Assembly (NCBI RefSeq): GCF_050003625.1
Contig: NC_134397.1
Location: forward strand, 65,136,669-65,200,668
DNA from: Haematobia irritans
Taxonomy: Eukaryota > Arthropoda > Insecta > Diptera > Muscidae
Direction of reading: 5' to 3'
Length of the DNA: 64,000 nt
Shown here: piece by piece, positions 22,201-33,319 of the stretch
Position numbering within the stretch: position 1 is the stretch's first letter
Layout of the letters: each line of letters starts with the position of its first letter
The notes under the pieces: model-generated
The model's input: the letters and a program-made list of their open reading frames with translations, nothing else
What the model was told of the DNA's origin: nothing
Database searches by the model: none
Translations under genes and position numbers: made by a program

Positions 22201-25200
22201 GGATCAATTTTTGCATGGTTGTTAGAGACCATATACTAACACCATGTACCAAATTTCAGCCGGATCGGATGAAATTTGCTTCTCTTAGAGGCCTCGCAAG
22301 CCAAATCGGGGGATCGGTTTATATGGGGGCTATATATAATTATCGACCGATGAGGACCAATTTTTGCATGGTTGTTAGAGGCCTCGCAAGCCAAATCACA
22401 ATAATAACAACTACTTGTGCCAAGTTTCAAGTCGATAGCTTGTTTCGTTCGGAAGTTAGCATGATTTCAACAGACGGACGGACGGACATGCTCAGAATTT
22501 CACCACGACCCAGAATATATATACTTTATGGGGTCTTAGAGCAATATTTCGATGTGTTACAAACGGAATGACAAAGTTAATATACATCCCATCCTATGGT
22601 GGAGGGTATAAAAAACATTGTTTTCTTGCTAATTGCATTTTCCCTCACATCTTTCTCACATCCACGAGGTTTTTTAGTTCTTAACACCTTTTCCTGTAAT
22701 ACCAACAATGTAGAAGAAATTATACGATTTTATAAACTTTTAAAATTTTTACCTTTCGCCTGGACGGAGAATCGAACCGCGGACCATGCACTTTGTAAGC
22801 CAACACATTAACCACTGTTATGATCATCAATAGATAAATATCCATATAAGTTATATTTATATAGCATAGCCTGCGGCGCCCACGAACCGAATAAACAAAG
22901 TTTATTTAACAGAAACAAACATTTAGTTTGGCATGCCAAGGGTCGTGGGTTCGATCCCTGCTTTGACCAAAGTTTTTTTTTTTTTGCACATATTCCACAT
23001 ATGTTCGGAAAATTCCGAAAAAATGTTCAACATTACATTGTAGTATATTAAATTTTGAACTGTACAAATGTGTCTTATTAACGACCTAAAGTCAGAAAAG
23101 AACTGTGTTTGATATAAACGAAATGGACTGTGTTGTTGTTTCAAAAATAACTTTTTTTATTGAAAAAATAAAATTTTTTAACAAACGAATTTTTTTTGTG
23201 ATAGAAGTTTAACATTTTCGAAGCAATTCAAAAAACACTAACAAAAGAAAACGTTTTCGGTACACGTTTTCCAAACGTTTTTTTTTCTTTGCGTGTAACT
23301 GAAGTGAAAATATGAGGTTTTAGGTAAAACAAGTATATATGGCCGTAAGTTCGGCCAGGCCGAATCTTGTGTATCCTCCACCATGGATTGCGTAGAAACT
23401 TCTACGAAAGACTGTCATCCACAATCGAATTATTTGGGTTGTGGTATCTTAAAACTTCTTAACACCGTTTTCTAAATTGTGAGTTAGTCCATACATGGTA
23501 TATTAGACAAAAAAGTTATGTATAGGTAAGTCTACAAATAATTACGAATCGATATGGACTTTTGCACGGTACGTAGGGAGCCAGAATTGAAATATGGGGG
23601 TCGCTTATATGGGGGCTATGTACAGTTATGAAATTGATATGGACCAATTTTTGTGGGATTGGGGATCGATTTATCTGAGGGCAATATATAACTATAGACC
23701 GATATGGACCTAGTTATGCATGGTTGTTAGCGGCCATATACTAGCATAATGTACCAAATTTCAACTGACTCGGATGAAATTTGCTCCTCCAAGAGGCTCC
23801 AAAACCAAATCTCGGGATCGGTTTATATGGGGGCTATATATGATTATGGACTGATATGGACCACTTTTGGCATAGTTGTAAAATATCATATACTACCACG
23901 TACCAAATTTCAATCAGATCGGATGAATTTTGCTCTTCCAAGGGGCTACGGAGGTCAAATCTGGGGATCGGTTTATATGGGGGCTATATATAATTATGGA
24001 CCCATTTCGACTAATTTTTGCATGTGTGTTTGAGGCCATATATTAACACCAAGTACCAAATATCAACTGAATCAGATGAATTTTAGTCTTCCACGAGGCT
24101 CCGGGGCTCCGCAAGCCAAATCGGGGGATCGGTTTATATGGGGGCTATATATAATTATGGACCGATGTGGACCAATTTTTGCATGGTTGTTAGAGACCAT
24201 ATACCAACACCATGTACCAAATTTCAGCTGGATCGAATAAAATTTGCTTCTCTTAGGGGCTCCGCAAGCCAAATCTGGTGATCGGTTGATATGGGGGCTA
24301 TATATAGTTATGGACCAATTTTTGCATGGTTGTTAGAGACCATATACCAACACCATGTAGCAAATTTCAGCCGTATCGGATGAAATTTTTTTCTCTAAGA
24401 GGCTCGGCAAGCCAAATCGGGGGATCGGTTTATATGGGGGCTATACGTAAAAGTGGACCGATATGGCCCATTTGCAATACCGTCCGACCTACATCAATAA
24501 CAACTACTTGTGCCAAGTTTCAAGTCGATAGCTTGTTTCGTTCGGAAGTTAACGTGATTTCAACAGACGGACGGACGGACACGCTCAGATTGACTCAGAA
24601 TTTCTCCACGACCCAGAATATATATACTTTATGGGGTCTTAGAGCAATATTTTGATGTGTTACAAACGGAATGACAAAGTTAATATACCCCCATCGTATG
24701 GTGGAGGGTATAAAAATTTCGAAAAAAAAAATCGAATTTCTTCTACATTGTTTGTATTACAGAAAAAGTTGGTAAGAACTAAACAAAATCTCGTCGAAGT
24801 GAGAAAGGTGTGAATGAGCCAGATAGAATTAGCCAGAAACGAAAAAAAAGTTTTGTGTTAATCTTTAAGAAATTATTTTTAAATCCTGTAAACAAATCAA
24901 CATTTATCACAAAAAGTATATACTTTTCTTCCAAACAAATTTCCTTACAGTGAAATGTAAACAGGAAACCATATTTGTTTGTCTAAATTTCGTTTGGGAG
25001 GAAAGAATTATTTCTTTAAAACAATGAAGTTTTAATTAAGCGACAATTTATAATCTTTGATTAAAAAATTATTAAATTTAGGGCACGAATCTTGTAAATT
25101 GTTAATTAAAAGGCGTATGTCCTTGAGCTAAGAAAATGGTTCTTAAAGAAAAGAAAAACATTTTTGATGGAAATAAATCATTTTTAAATTAACGGACAAA

Positions 25201-28200
25201 TTTAATCTTCGAATCGTATATTTTATTGCAAAAAGAGAATGAAAATTCGACAAATGGAATCTGCATCCTAGATTTAATATTATTGACCCAAGACTAAAAG
25301 CTAGACAGGTCCCAAAAAATATCTTTATTTTGAAGAAGCCGCATCCTTGGCTGGGAATCAATACCAAAATCCTTAATGGAAGGTCAAAATCTTTGGATCC
25401 AAACAAACTTTTTTTGAGTATTGACTCTTCAAAGTAAAAAATGTTTTTGTTTTAGTTAAAAAAAAGACTTTAAATGCTAAATAAATAAATTTTACACTCA
25501 AAAAAATGAAACCTATATTTCACTAAGGCCAATTTAACTTTATTTCAGTTCATGGAATTATTATGTTTGGAGAAAGTTTCTTTTACTATAATAATTTTTT
25601 GCGTACCTTAGTTAAATAAACTAAAAAAAGGGAAAAAATTATATACAAATGAAGTATACAGATTTACTAATTTCGTACTTCTGACAAAATAGTTCATAAT
25701 TTTTTTAAACTTGTAAATTTTATTACAAATGCGCTCATCTTGAACTTCGTATGGCACTAAAGACATTCTTGCAATTTTTAACTCCAATTTTTTCCTTCAA
25801 ACTAAAAAAATTCTTTAACAAGTGAAACAAAAATTTATTATGTCTAATACATTTTTCTTGATGTCAGGCGTTTGTAATACTGTTTAGTTAAAAGTTTCTA
25901 AAAATAATCTAAATTTTCTAAAAATAACCAAAATTAATCATATGTTTACATCTAAATTTATTTCAGTATATACATATTCCTGTCCAAGTTTTCATGATGA
26001 AAAGAATGAGAAAAGTATTAAATATCTCTAATATGTGCCCTTCAACTCAACCATATAACCCCACTAAAGAAGAATACGAAAAATACTTACTTATGTCCGA
26101 TGTTCTCAACTGAATGTTGGGATATTTGGTCAAAAGCCAATAAGGAAATCCACCCTAGACAGAAATAAAAATTAAATGAAATTAATTATTAAAAGAATTT
26201 AATATTAAGAACAAACGAAGTAGCTTACAAAATCTCTCTCGGCACATATATAAGGTCCAGGCCTTAAAATCACCAATAAGTCTTCATCTATGGCATATTT
26301 AATGAAACGTTCCAAGTTGGCAATGCCATCCCATACATAAACACCATCTTTAGGATTGTGAAGAGACCATTCCACATAACTGCAATTTTCAAAATGTATA
26401 ATTAAAATTTAAACAAAAAATAATTAATGTCACAGAAGCTATGTATAACATGTTTACTTTGAAATAAAGATGGTGACATTTGTGACTAAATAATTGTGGT
26501 ATGTATGCCTTAATTACAAAGGTTACAAGCTCGACATTCTAACAATTTAACAAGAATATACTTGTACTTCCAGGAAGCCCCGGAAATCAAATCTGTAGAA
26601 TGCCATTTTGACAAAATTTTCTATAGAAATAAAATCTTGACAAAATTTTCTATAGAAATAAAATTTTGACAAATTTTTCTATAGAAATATAATTTTGACA
26701 AAATTTTCTATAAAAATAAAATTTTGACAAAATTTTCTATAGAAATAAAATTTTGACAAAATTTCAATAGAAATAAAATGTTGGCAAAATTTTCTATAGA
26801 AATGAAATTTTGACAAAATTTTCTGTAGAAATAAAATTTAGACAAAATTTTCTATAGAAATAAAATTTTGACAAAATTTTCTATAGAAATAAAATTTTGA
26901 CAAAATTTTCTATAGAAATAAAATTTTGACAAAATTTTCTATGGAAATAAAATTTTGACAACATTTTCTATAGAAATAAAATTTTGACAAAATTTTCTAT
27001 TGAAATAAAAAGTTGACAAAATTTTCTATAGAAATGAAATTTTGGAAAAATTTTCTATAGAAATAAAATTTGTTGTTGTTTTTTATTTCAGCTTAAAACC
27101 ATACATTGACTAAACTACAAGAGTAGCTTAACCAACAGAGGAAAAGAATGTTTGTCAAATAAAAAAACAAAACAAATGGAAATAAAATTTAGACAAAATT
27201 TTCTATATAAGTAAAATTTTGACAAAATTTCTATAGAAATAAAATTTTGACAAAATTTTCTATAGAAATAAAATTTTGACAAAATTTTCTATAGAAATAA
27301 AATTTTGACAAAATTTTCTATAGAAATAAAATTTTGACAAAATTTCAATAGAAATAAAATTTTGACAAAATTTTCTATAGAAATAAAATTTTGACAAAAT
27401 TTTCTATAGAAATAAAATTTGGCAAAATTTTCTATAGAAATAAAATTTTGACAAAATTTTCTATAGAAATAAAATTTTGACAAAATTTTCTATAGAAATA
27501 AAATTTGGCAAAATTTTCTATAGAAATAAAATTTTGGCAAAATTTTCTATAGAAATAAAATTTTGACAAAATTTCTATAGAAATAAAATTTTGGCAAAAT
27601 TTTCTATAGAAATAAAATTTTGGCAAAATTTTCTATAGAAATAAAATTTAGACAAAAGTAAAATTTTGAGAAAATTTTCTATAGAACTAAAATTTTGACA
27701 AAATTTTCTATAGAAATAAAATTTTGACAAAATTTTCTATAGAAATAAAATTTTGACAAAATTTCTATAGAAATAAAATTTTGACAAAATTTCTACAGAA
27801 ATAAAATTTTGGCAAAATTTTCTATAGAAATAAAATTTTGGCAAAATTTTCTATAGAAATAAAATTTTGACAAAATTTCAATAGAAATAAAATTTTGGCA
27901 AAATTTTCTATAGAAATGAAAGTTTGGCAAAATTTTCTATAGAAATAAAATTTAGACAAAATTTTCTATATAAGTAAAATTTTGAGAAAATTTTCTATAG
28001 AAATAAAGTTTTGACAAAATTTCCTATAGAAATAAAGTTTTAACAAAATTTTCTATAGAATTAAAATTTTGACAAAATTTTTTATAGAACAAAATTTTGC
28101 CTAACTTTATAAATATAAAATGTTGACCAAATTTGCTATAGAAATAAAATTTTGAAAATTTTTTCTATAGAAATAAATTTTGAAAAATTTTTCTATAGAA

Positions 28201-31200
28201 TAAATATATTGACAAAATGTTCTGTAGAAATAAAATGTTCACAAAATTTTCTATAGAATAACATTTTGACAAAATTTTCTATAGAACAAAATTTTGCCTA
28301 ACTTTACAAATATAAAATGTTGACCAAATTTTCTATAGAAATATAATCTTGAAAATTTTTTTCCATAGAAATACATTTTGAAAAATTTTTCAATAGAAAT
28401 AAAATTTGGACATAATGTTCTATAGAAATAAAATGTTCACAAAATTTTCTGTAGAATAACATTTTGACAAAATTTCTATAGAAATAAAATTTTGGCAAAA
28501 TTTTCGATAGAAATGAAATTTTGGCAAAATTTTCGATAGAAATGAAATTTTGGCAAAATTTTCTATAGAAATAAAATTTAGACAAAATTTTCTATATAAG
28601 TAAAATTTTGAAAAAATTTTCTATAGAAATAAAATTTTGACAAAATTTTCTATATAAATAAAATTTTGACAAAATTTTCTATAGAAATAAAATTTTGAAA
28701 AAATTTTCTATAGAAATAAAATTTTGAAAAAATTTTCTATAGAAATAAATTTTTGACAAAATTTTCTATAGAAATAAAATTTTGACAAAATTTTCTATGG
28801 AAATAAAATTTAGACAAAATTTTCTATAGAAATAAAATTTTGACAAAATTTCTATAGAAATAAAATTTTGACAAAATCTCTAAAGAAATAAAATTTTGGC
28901 AAAATTTTCTATAGAAATAAAATTTTGGCAAAATTTTCTATAGAAATAAAATTTTGACAAAATTTCAATAGAAATAAAATTTTGGCAAAATTTTCTATAG
29001 AAATAAAATTTTGACAAAATTTTCTATAGAAATAAAATTTTGACAAAATTTTCTATAGAAATAAAATTTTGACAAATATTTCTATGGAAATACAATTTTG
29101 ACAAAATTTTCTATAGAAATTTTCTATATAACTAAAATTTTGCCAAACTTTATAAATATAAATGTTGACCAAATTATCTATAGAAATAAAATTTTGACAA
29201 AATTTTCTATAGAATAACATTTTGACAAAATTTCTATAGAAATAACATTTTAACCCAATTTTCTATAGAAATAAAATTTTAACAAAATCTATAGAAATAA
29301 AATTTTGACAAATTTTTCTATAGAACTAAAATTTTGCCAAACTTTATAAATATAAATGTTGACCTAATTATATATAGAAATAAAATTGTGACATTTCTAT
29401 ACAAATTTTCTGCTTCATCTATGGCATATTTAATTAACCGTTCCAAGTTGGCAATGCCATCCCATACATAAGCACCATCTTTGGAATTGTGAAGAGACCA
29501 TTCCACATAACTGCAATTTTCAAAATTTAAATAATTTAAATTTAAATGCAAAATAATTAATGTCAGAGAAGCTATGCATAAAATGAAAAATGTTTACTTG
29601 GAAATAAAGATGGTGACATTTGTGACTAAATAATTGTGGTATCTATGCCTTAATTGCAAAGGTTACAAGCTCGACATACTAACAATTTAACAAGAATATA
29701 CGGATTGGATGAAATTTGCCCCGGAAATCAAATCTGGAGAATGACATTTTGACAAAATTTTCTATAGAAATAAAAATTTGACAAAATTTTGTATAGAAAT
29801 AAAATTTTAAAAAAATTTTCTATAGAAATACAATTTTGACAAAATTTTCTATAGAAATAGAATTTTCACAAAATTTTCTATAGAAATAAAATTTTGACAA
29901 AGTTGTCTATAGAAGTAAAATCATGTCAAATTATTTATATAGATATAAAATGTTGACAAAATTGTCTATAGAAATAGAATTTTGACAAAATTTTCTATAG
30001 AAATAAAATTTTGAAAAAATTTTCAATAGATATAAAATTTTAGCAAAATTTTCTATTGAAATAAAAGTTTTGTCAAACTTCATAAATATAAAATGTTGAC
30101 AAAATTTTCTATAGAAATAAAATTTTGACAAAATTTTCTATAGAAATATAATTTTGACAAAATTTTCTACAGAAATAGAATTTTGCCAAAAATTTCTATA
30201 GAAATAAAGTTGTGGCAAAATTTTCTATAGAAATAAAATTTTGACAAAATTTTCTATAGAAATAAAGTCTTGACAAAATTTTCAATAGAAATAGAATTTC
30301 GACAAAATTTTCTATAGAAATAAAATTTTGACAAAATTTTCTACAGGAACAAAATTTTGTTAACATTTTATATAGAAATAAAATTTTGACAAAATTTTCT
30401 ATAGAAATAGAATTTTGACAAAATTTTGTATAAAAATAAAATTTTGACAAAATTTTCTATAGAATTAAAATTTTGACAAAATTTTCTATAGAAATAAAAT
30501 GTTGACAAAATTTTCTATAGACATATAATTTGGACAAAATTTTCTACAGAAATAAAAATTTCTATACAAATAAAATTTTGACAAAATTTTCTATAGAAAT
30601 AAAATTTTGACAAATTTTCTATAGAAATAGGATTTTGCCAAAAATGTCTATAGAAATAAAATTTTGACAAAATTTTCTATAGAAATATAATTTTGACAAA
30701 ATTTTCTACAGAAATAAAATTTTCTTTACAAATAAAATTTTGACAAAATTTTCTATAGAAATAAAGTTTTGACAAAATTTTCTATATAAATAAAATTTTG
30801 ACAAAATTTTTTATAGAAATAAAATTTTGACAAAATTTTCTATAGAAATAGAATTTTGACAAAATTTTCTATAGAAATATAATTTTGACAAAATTTTCTA
30901 TAGAAATAAAACTTTAATAAAATTTTGTATAGAAATAAAATTTCTATAAAAACTTCTATAGAAATAAAATTTTGACAAAATTTTCTATAAAAATAAAATT
31001 TTTACAAAATTTTGTACAGAAATAGAATTTTGCCAAAAATTTCTATAGAAATAAAGTTGTGGCAAAATTTTCTATAGAAATAAAATTTTGACAAATTTTC
31101 TATAAAAATAAGGTCTTGAAAATTTTTTCTATAGAAATAGAATTTTGACAAAATTTTGTAAAAAATAAAATTTTGACAAAATTTTCCATAGAAATAAAAC

Positions 31201-32351
31201 TTTGACAAAATTTTCTATAGAAATAAAATTTTGACAAAATTTTCTACAGAAATAAAATTTTGACAAAATTTTCTATAGAAATAAAATGTAGCAAAATTTT
31301 CTATAAAAATAAAATTTTGATAAAATTTTCTATAGAAATATAATGTAGCAAAATTTTCTATAGAAATAAAATGTCGACAAAATTTTCTATAGAAATAAAA
31401 CGTTAACAAAATTTTCTATAGAAATAAAATTTTGACAAAATTTTCTATTGCAATAAAATTTTTACAAAAATATTTTGAAAAACTCCACAATAAATATTTT
31501 TAAAATCGGTAGATTTTGTGGTAAAAGTTTCTTCAACTATTGGGAGATTATATTTTTCACAAGTGGTAATGGTGTTAGGTTAATGAATTCGTAAAACGGC
31601 AAATTTTGTACGACCAAAACTCGAAAACTGTTAACAATTTGTGTTAAAACTTTCTAATTTCTTTTCTAATTGCAATTTTTGACCGTCAGAGTAGCATGCT
31701 AAAATTCCGAATATCAACTTTTTGGAGCCTGAAGATATTGCATTTTACGAATTCATAAACCAGAATGAGGGATAACTTTGTACACATTGCCATTACAAGT
31801 CCTTTTTCTGAAGCAAACTTTTGAAAGATTCTTATTCAACTGTTGGTCACCTGATATGAGATTGTTTTTATTTGTTTCTATAACAAATATCAAAATATTA
31901 AATTTTCTTTGGGGGAAATGTTTAGGTTGGGGATATACTTTCGAAGATTTCGGGATCTCACTTGAAAAAATTTGGCAACCGTGCCCATAATCTATGGTAT
32001 TAGAATTATAATATTTCAGTGAGTAGGAAATTATGAAGGATATTAGGCTCATGTGTCCAACTTCCATCAACGGTTCGCCACTTCGTATTGTTAATCTTGT
32101 ACTTACGTTGTTACAGCATTTAAACCTCCTGCACGCATTGTTCGTAATTTCCTTTGCCAGGTATCCGGATGAGCACGGAAATAATGAAATGAACCGGCAA
32201 TAAAACGGAAAGGTTCACCATCCTTTAGAAATCTATCGTTGGCCCAGTCAACTTCAAATGTTCGCTTTGCTTCAGCTCCGATATTTTGAAATGCCAACAG
32301 CAGTACTATGACGACCACTGCTGCCATACACCCCGAGCTGAGTGAATGCAT
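18185..32351 (-). CDS. Lysosomal/secreted beta-galactosidase (GH35), five exons
   Basis: Hydrolyses terminal beta-galactosyl residues of glycoconjugates, in the lysosome or outside the cell. Exons (minus strand): 32351-32107, 26379-26229, 26154-26091, 21092-20675, 19223-18185. All introns are GT-AG, phases agree, and the sum is 1917 bases (638 codons plus stop), close to other animal GH35 enzymes. A signal peptide is seen (hydrophobic residues 10-21, cleavage likely near AEA at 26-28). The TIM barrel starts at about residue 32 (GEPFRFIAGSFHYFR). The acid/base Glu is E189 in VQVENEYGSY and the nucleophile is E267 in NAEYYPGW. YYGGTNFGFTAGAN lies near 307-320. The C-terminal beta-sandwich ends with GENLGRYWPMVGPQ. 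NLT (246-248) and NMT are possible N-glycosylation sites. It is a relative of Drosophila Gal/Ect3; orthology is not settled. No stop or frameshift was seen, so the gene looks functional despite repeat-filled introns. Confidence 0.95.
19300..20630 (+). mobile_element. Internally deleted non-LTR retrotransposon in intron 4
   Basis: Inserted opposite to the host gene. The left part has a GC-richer leader and an ORF1-like start (19640 on: MKAVISRQRNISRDVQEGVS, then EIDELLDVIGNYRKTW). An imperfect tandem duplication of about 187 bp follows (19765-19950 and 19952-20140), each coding SPVETNPG. From about 20192 the text becomes an ORF2 C-terminus: NAEHTFFTCNRRGERR, ALEDEIGHVSPRDIV and AIGRFVEHVLRRK, typical of R1/Jockey-type reverse transcriptase ends. 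The endonuclease and RT domains are absent. It ends in AAAAAAATTAAATTAAATT; TTAAATTAAATT also lies to the left (about 19270-19300), in keeping with target duplication in a simple repeat. Confidence 0.75.
20675..21092 (-). CDS. Beta-galactosidase exon 4 (both catalytic Glu)
   Basis: Residues 154-292 and two bases of 293. It begins after ATCCAG, with YLFEIRIWYSQLMAKIGPYL, and carries E189 and E267. The donor is GTGAGT (20674-20669). The phase requires the exon to begin 38 bases upstream of the first Met in this frame, which is internal. Confidence 0.93.
21093..21419. other. Intron 3 of beta-galactosidase, 3' part
   Basis: Noncoding. About 21220-21410 has loosely repeated AATGAAAATTAACCCC and GAATATGAACCC words, maybe an old tandem or transposon relic. 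No clear ends. Confidence 0.4.
21600..22612 (-). mobile_element. HINE/DINE-1-like family A, lacking the 3' hairpin
   Basis: Central ~153-bp repeats from about 21630 to 22400, then the GACGGACGGACA tract (22473) and the 5' leader, to GGTGGAGGGTATAAAAA. The GC-rich 3' end is missing on the left. A jump near 22380 (GAGGCCTCGCAAGCCAAATC repeated) shows a deletion between repeat units. Confidence 0.8.
22755..22820 (-). repeat. tRNA-like relic with A and B boxes
   Basis: Minus strand: an A box TGGTTAATGTG that fits TRGYNNANNNG, and a B box GGTTCGATTCT about 30 bp on. The fold is degenerate and there is no clear anticodon stem, so a SINE head or tRNA pseudogene is more likely than a working tRNA. 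Confidence 0.5.
22925..22972 (+). repeat. Fragment of a tRNA-like SINE head (B box)
   Basis: GGCATGCCAAGGGTCGTGGG and GGTTCGATCCCTGC match the B-box side of the SINE heads at 9506 and 56386. The A box is missing. A T run follows instead of the SINE body. Confidence 0.45.
23329..24712 (-). mobile_element. HINE/DINE-1-like family A, short form, in intron 3
   Basis: The 3' hairpin end is at the left (ACAAGTATATATGGCCG, TTCGGCCAGGCCGAA). There is no 29-bp array. Five or six central repeats follow, then GACGGACGGACGGACA (24564) and the 5' end at GGTGGAGGGTATAAAAA. Its 1.4-kb structure matches 7877-9285. Insertion orientation is the same as the host gene. Confidence 0.85.
24713..26090. other. Intron 3 of beta-galactosidase, 5' part
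   Basis: Noncoding and AT-rich. About 24900-25015 is an inverted copy of the end of the CACGCAAA element. Text near 25350-25410 (GGGAATCAATACCAAAATCC, TTTTTTTGAGT) is related to the CACTG-type elements. No open frame of interest. Confidence 0.5.
26091..26154 (-). CDS. Beta-galactosidase exon 3
   Basis: A 64-base exon coding GGFPYWLLTKYPNIQLRTSD plus one more residue and a split codon. The acceptor is TGTCTAG and the donor GTAAGT. Intron 2 before it is only 74 bp, normal for flies, in contrast to the swollen introns 1, 3 and 4. Confidence 0.9.
26229..26379 (-). CDS. Beta-galactosidase exon 2
   Basis: Residues 83-132 (YVEWSLHNPKDGVYVWDG to LRPGPYICAERDF), preceded by the acceptor TTGCAG and followed by donor GTAAGC. 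The LRPGPYICAE motif is typical of GH35. A partial decayed copy of this exon lies at 29413-29510. Confidence 0.93.
26600..29400 (-). repeat. 29-bp minisatellite array in intron 1, block 1
   Basis: About 95 tandem units of GACAAAATTTTCTATAG followed by AAATAAAATTTT (29 bp). Variants (GGCAAAA, TAGACAAAA, 28-bp units lacking a T) recur in local runs, showing local duplication. A 107-bp foreign insert lies at 27072-27178. The orientation is the reverse of the 6547-7750 array. Confidence 0.95.
27072..27178 (+). mobile_element. Partial copy of the direct-repeat element seen at 54607-55174
   Basis: TTGTTGTTGTTTTTTATTTC, then CTTAAAACCATACATTGAC and AACAGAGGAAAAGAATG match the first 90 bases of the direct repeat at 54607 and 55048. 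It is cut after GTTTGTCAAAT. Its junction with the minisatellite (AGAAATAAAATTTGTTG) is the same base as at 54606. Confidence 0.7.
29413..29510 (-). pseudogene. Duplicated partial exon 2 of beta-galactosidase
   Basis: The first 98 bases of exon 2 reappear inside intron 1 without indels, coding YVEWSLHNSKDGAYVWDG and IANLERLIKYAIDE, with a few amino-acid changes. The acceptor TTGCAG is preserved. The copy ends before the exon's last 53 bases, so LRPGPYICAE and the donor are missing. About 245 bases of upstream intron (29511-29755) are duplicated with it. Inclusion in the mRNA would break the protein. Confidence 0.9.
29511..29755 (-). repeat. Duplicated intron 1 flank (pairs with 26380-26625)
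   Basis: Shared text includes AAGATGGTGACATTTGTGAC, CTAAATAATTGTGGTAT and GGTTACAAGCTCGACAT in the same order and spacing in both places. The duplicated unit ends where the 29-bp array begins on both sides. Confidence 0.9.
29756..31470 (-). repeat. 29-bp minisatellite array in intron 1, block 2
   Basis: About 58 units of the same 29-bp monomer as block 1, with more substitutions (GTATAG, CTACAG, GTTAAC). It lies upstream (in gene sense) of the duplicated exon fragment. Confidence 0.95.
31471..32106. other. Intron 1 of beta-galactosidase, 5' part
   Basis: No gene or repeat recognised. It starts at the exon 1 donor and is likely the original intron sequence. Confidence 0.5.
32107..32351 (-). 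CDS. Beta-galactosidase exon 1 (start codon, signal peptide)
   Basis: Codes residues 1-81 and two bases of Thr82. ATG is at 32351-32349, context AAAAATGC. An earlier in-frame ATG was not found close by. The donor is GTAAGT (32106-32101). The protein ends here in GGLNAVTT, continued by YVEW in exon 2. Confidence 0.93.
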
Positions 32352-32480
32352 TTTTCAAATAGCAGCTACGTAACTGTAACGAATAAAAAAAGAAAATCGA
32401 AATCAGCTATCTTGATGCTGATATTGACTCACTGCAAAGTGATATTAATAACTAAGATAACTTTCATGATACCACACTAT

Positions 32481-32489
32481 TTTTATATG
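32481..32489 (-). promoter_or_regulatory. Possible TATA box of beta-galactosidase
   Basis: Minus strand CATATAAAAATA, about 135 bases upstream of the ATG. About 30 bases downstream is TTAGTT, a near match to the fly initiator. AT-rich context makes chance matches common. Confidence 0.35.
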
Positions 32490-33100
32490 ATTCTTATGAG
32501 TGTCATATATCATCGTTCATCAACATTTGCGCTCATTCATGAATCAAATTTCTTTTGACTTATCTCTTATTTTTAAATTTACAAGAAATGCGGATACGGA
32601 AATACGGAAGATCTCTTTTGATTTTCTCCAGTCCGATTATCAGATAATGGCCGTTTACAGAAATACACATTTGAATAGCCACGCTGATTGTTAGTCATTC
32701 TACGCCAAAAAAATCGCTATAGCTTTGCAGTAATTCTTCCCTCTTGGATTTCCCTCGCTTTGCCCATCAGTCTACAAAAATTTAAATTGTAACACTCTAC
32801 ACTTAGATCAGATTATCGTCACAATGCTTAGTGCAATGAAATTAAATTGTCCACATAATAAAAAAAAAAGATATCACAACAAGTAGAAGTCATCTGTTTG
32901 CAATATGTCAAGTTCATGAACAATTGTCAAAACACCACATTAGAAAATACAGTGGCTCAAACAAATAATGGAAATGAAAAATAAATCTTGTCTACGAAAA
33001 ATAGGAAATCTCTCTGATAAAAGATTATTGAATTAAAACATTTGCATGATAAGCGAATTGCGCAAAGGTAAATTAATTACGGATAGCCTAAAGTCATTTT
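32490..33100. other. Upstream region of beta-galactosidase, no gene
   Basis: No ORF or repeat family recognised. A TTATCWGATAA-like palindrome near 32637-32647 (GATTATCAGATAA) offers paired GATA-factor sites, which in flies often mark gut genes. This is only suggestive. Confidence 0.35.
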
Positions 33101-33104
33101 TTTA

Positions 33105-33318
33105 ATTTTTTGGAAATTTGATGATAGGTGAATTGTCTTAGAAAATTTAGCAAATTTTTTAAAAAAATTTCCTGGAATTTCTGATAATTCTTTTTCTTAT
33201 TATTTTTTTTTTTTTTTTTTGAAATTTGATGATAGGTGAATTGTCTTAGAAAATTTAGCAAATTTTGTAACAAATTTTCTTGGAATTTTTGATGATTCTT
33301 AGAAAATTTGGAAGGTGA
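33105..33318 (+). repeat. Degenerate satellite, first block
   Basis: Loose tandem copies of a unit near 28-30 bp: GAAAATTTGGTGATAGG followed by TGAATTTTCTTA. Two longer near-identical blocks (33115-33190 and 33222-33305) show higher-order duplication. The array resumes at 35017, 36633, 40877 and 43110 after insertions. Confidence 0.8.
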
Positions 33319-33319
33319 T

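Larger units (their letters stand above)
21420..23295. mobile_element. CACGCAAA-type TIR element carrying a HINE-A copy
   Basis: Left end CACGCAAAAAATAATTC, right end CTTTGCGTG, TA on both sides (21418-21419 and 23296-23297). Left-end text (CTTTCCTCCCAAACGAAATT) recurs at 52329 and, reversed, near 24960-25010. The interior is largely HINE-A (about 21600-22612) and tRNA-like fragments. It lies in intron 3 of the beta-galactosidase gene. Confidence 0.7.

Noticed and set aside
22755..22820. A functional tRNA gene (minus strand)
   Set aside because: A and B boxes are good but the acceptor and anticodon stems do not pair convincingly. Kept only as a tRNA-like relic.
27289..27626. Open frames with periodic FYFYRKFCQNFISIENF peptides
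   Set aside because: Same cause: translation of the 29-bp minisatellite. No coding evidence.
26600..31470. Regular 29-bp repeats suggesting a CRISPR-like array
   Set aside because: There are no unique spacers; units are directly adjacent and degenerate, and the DNA is a fly intron. It is a minisatellite.
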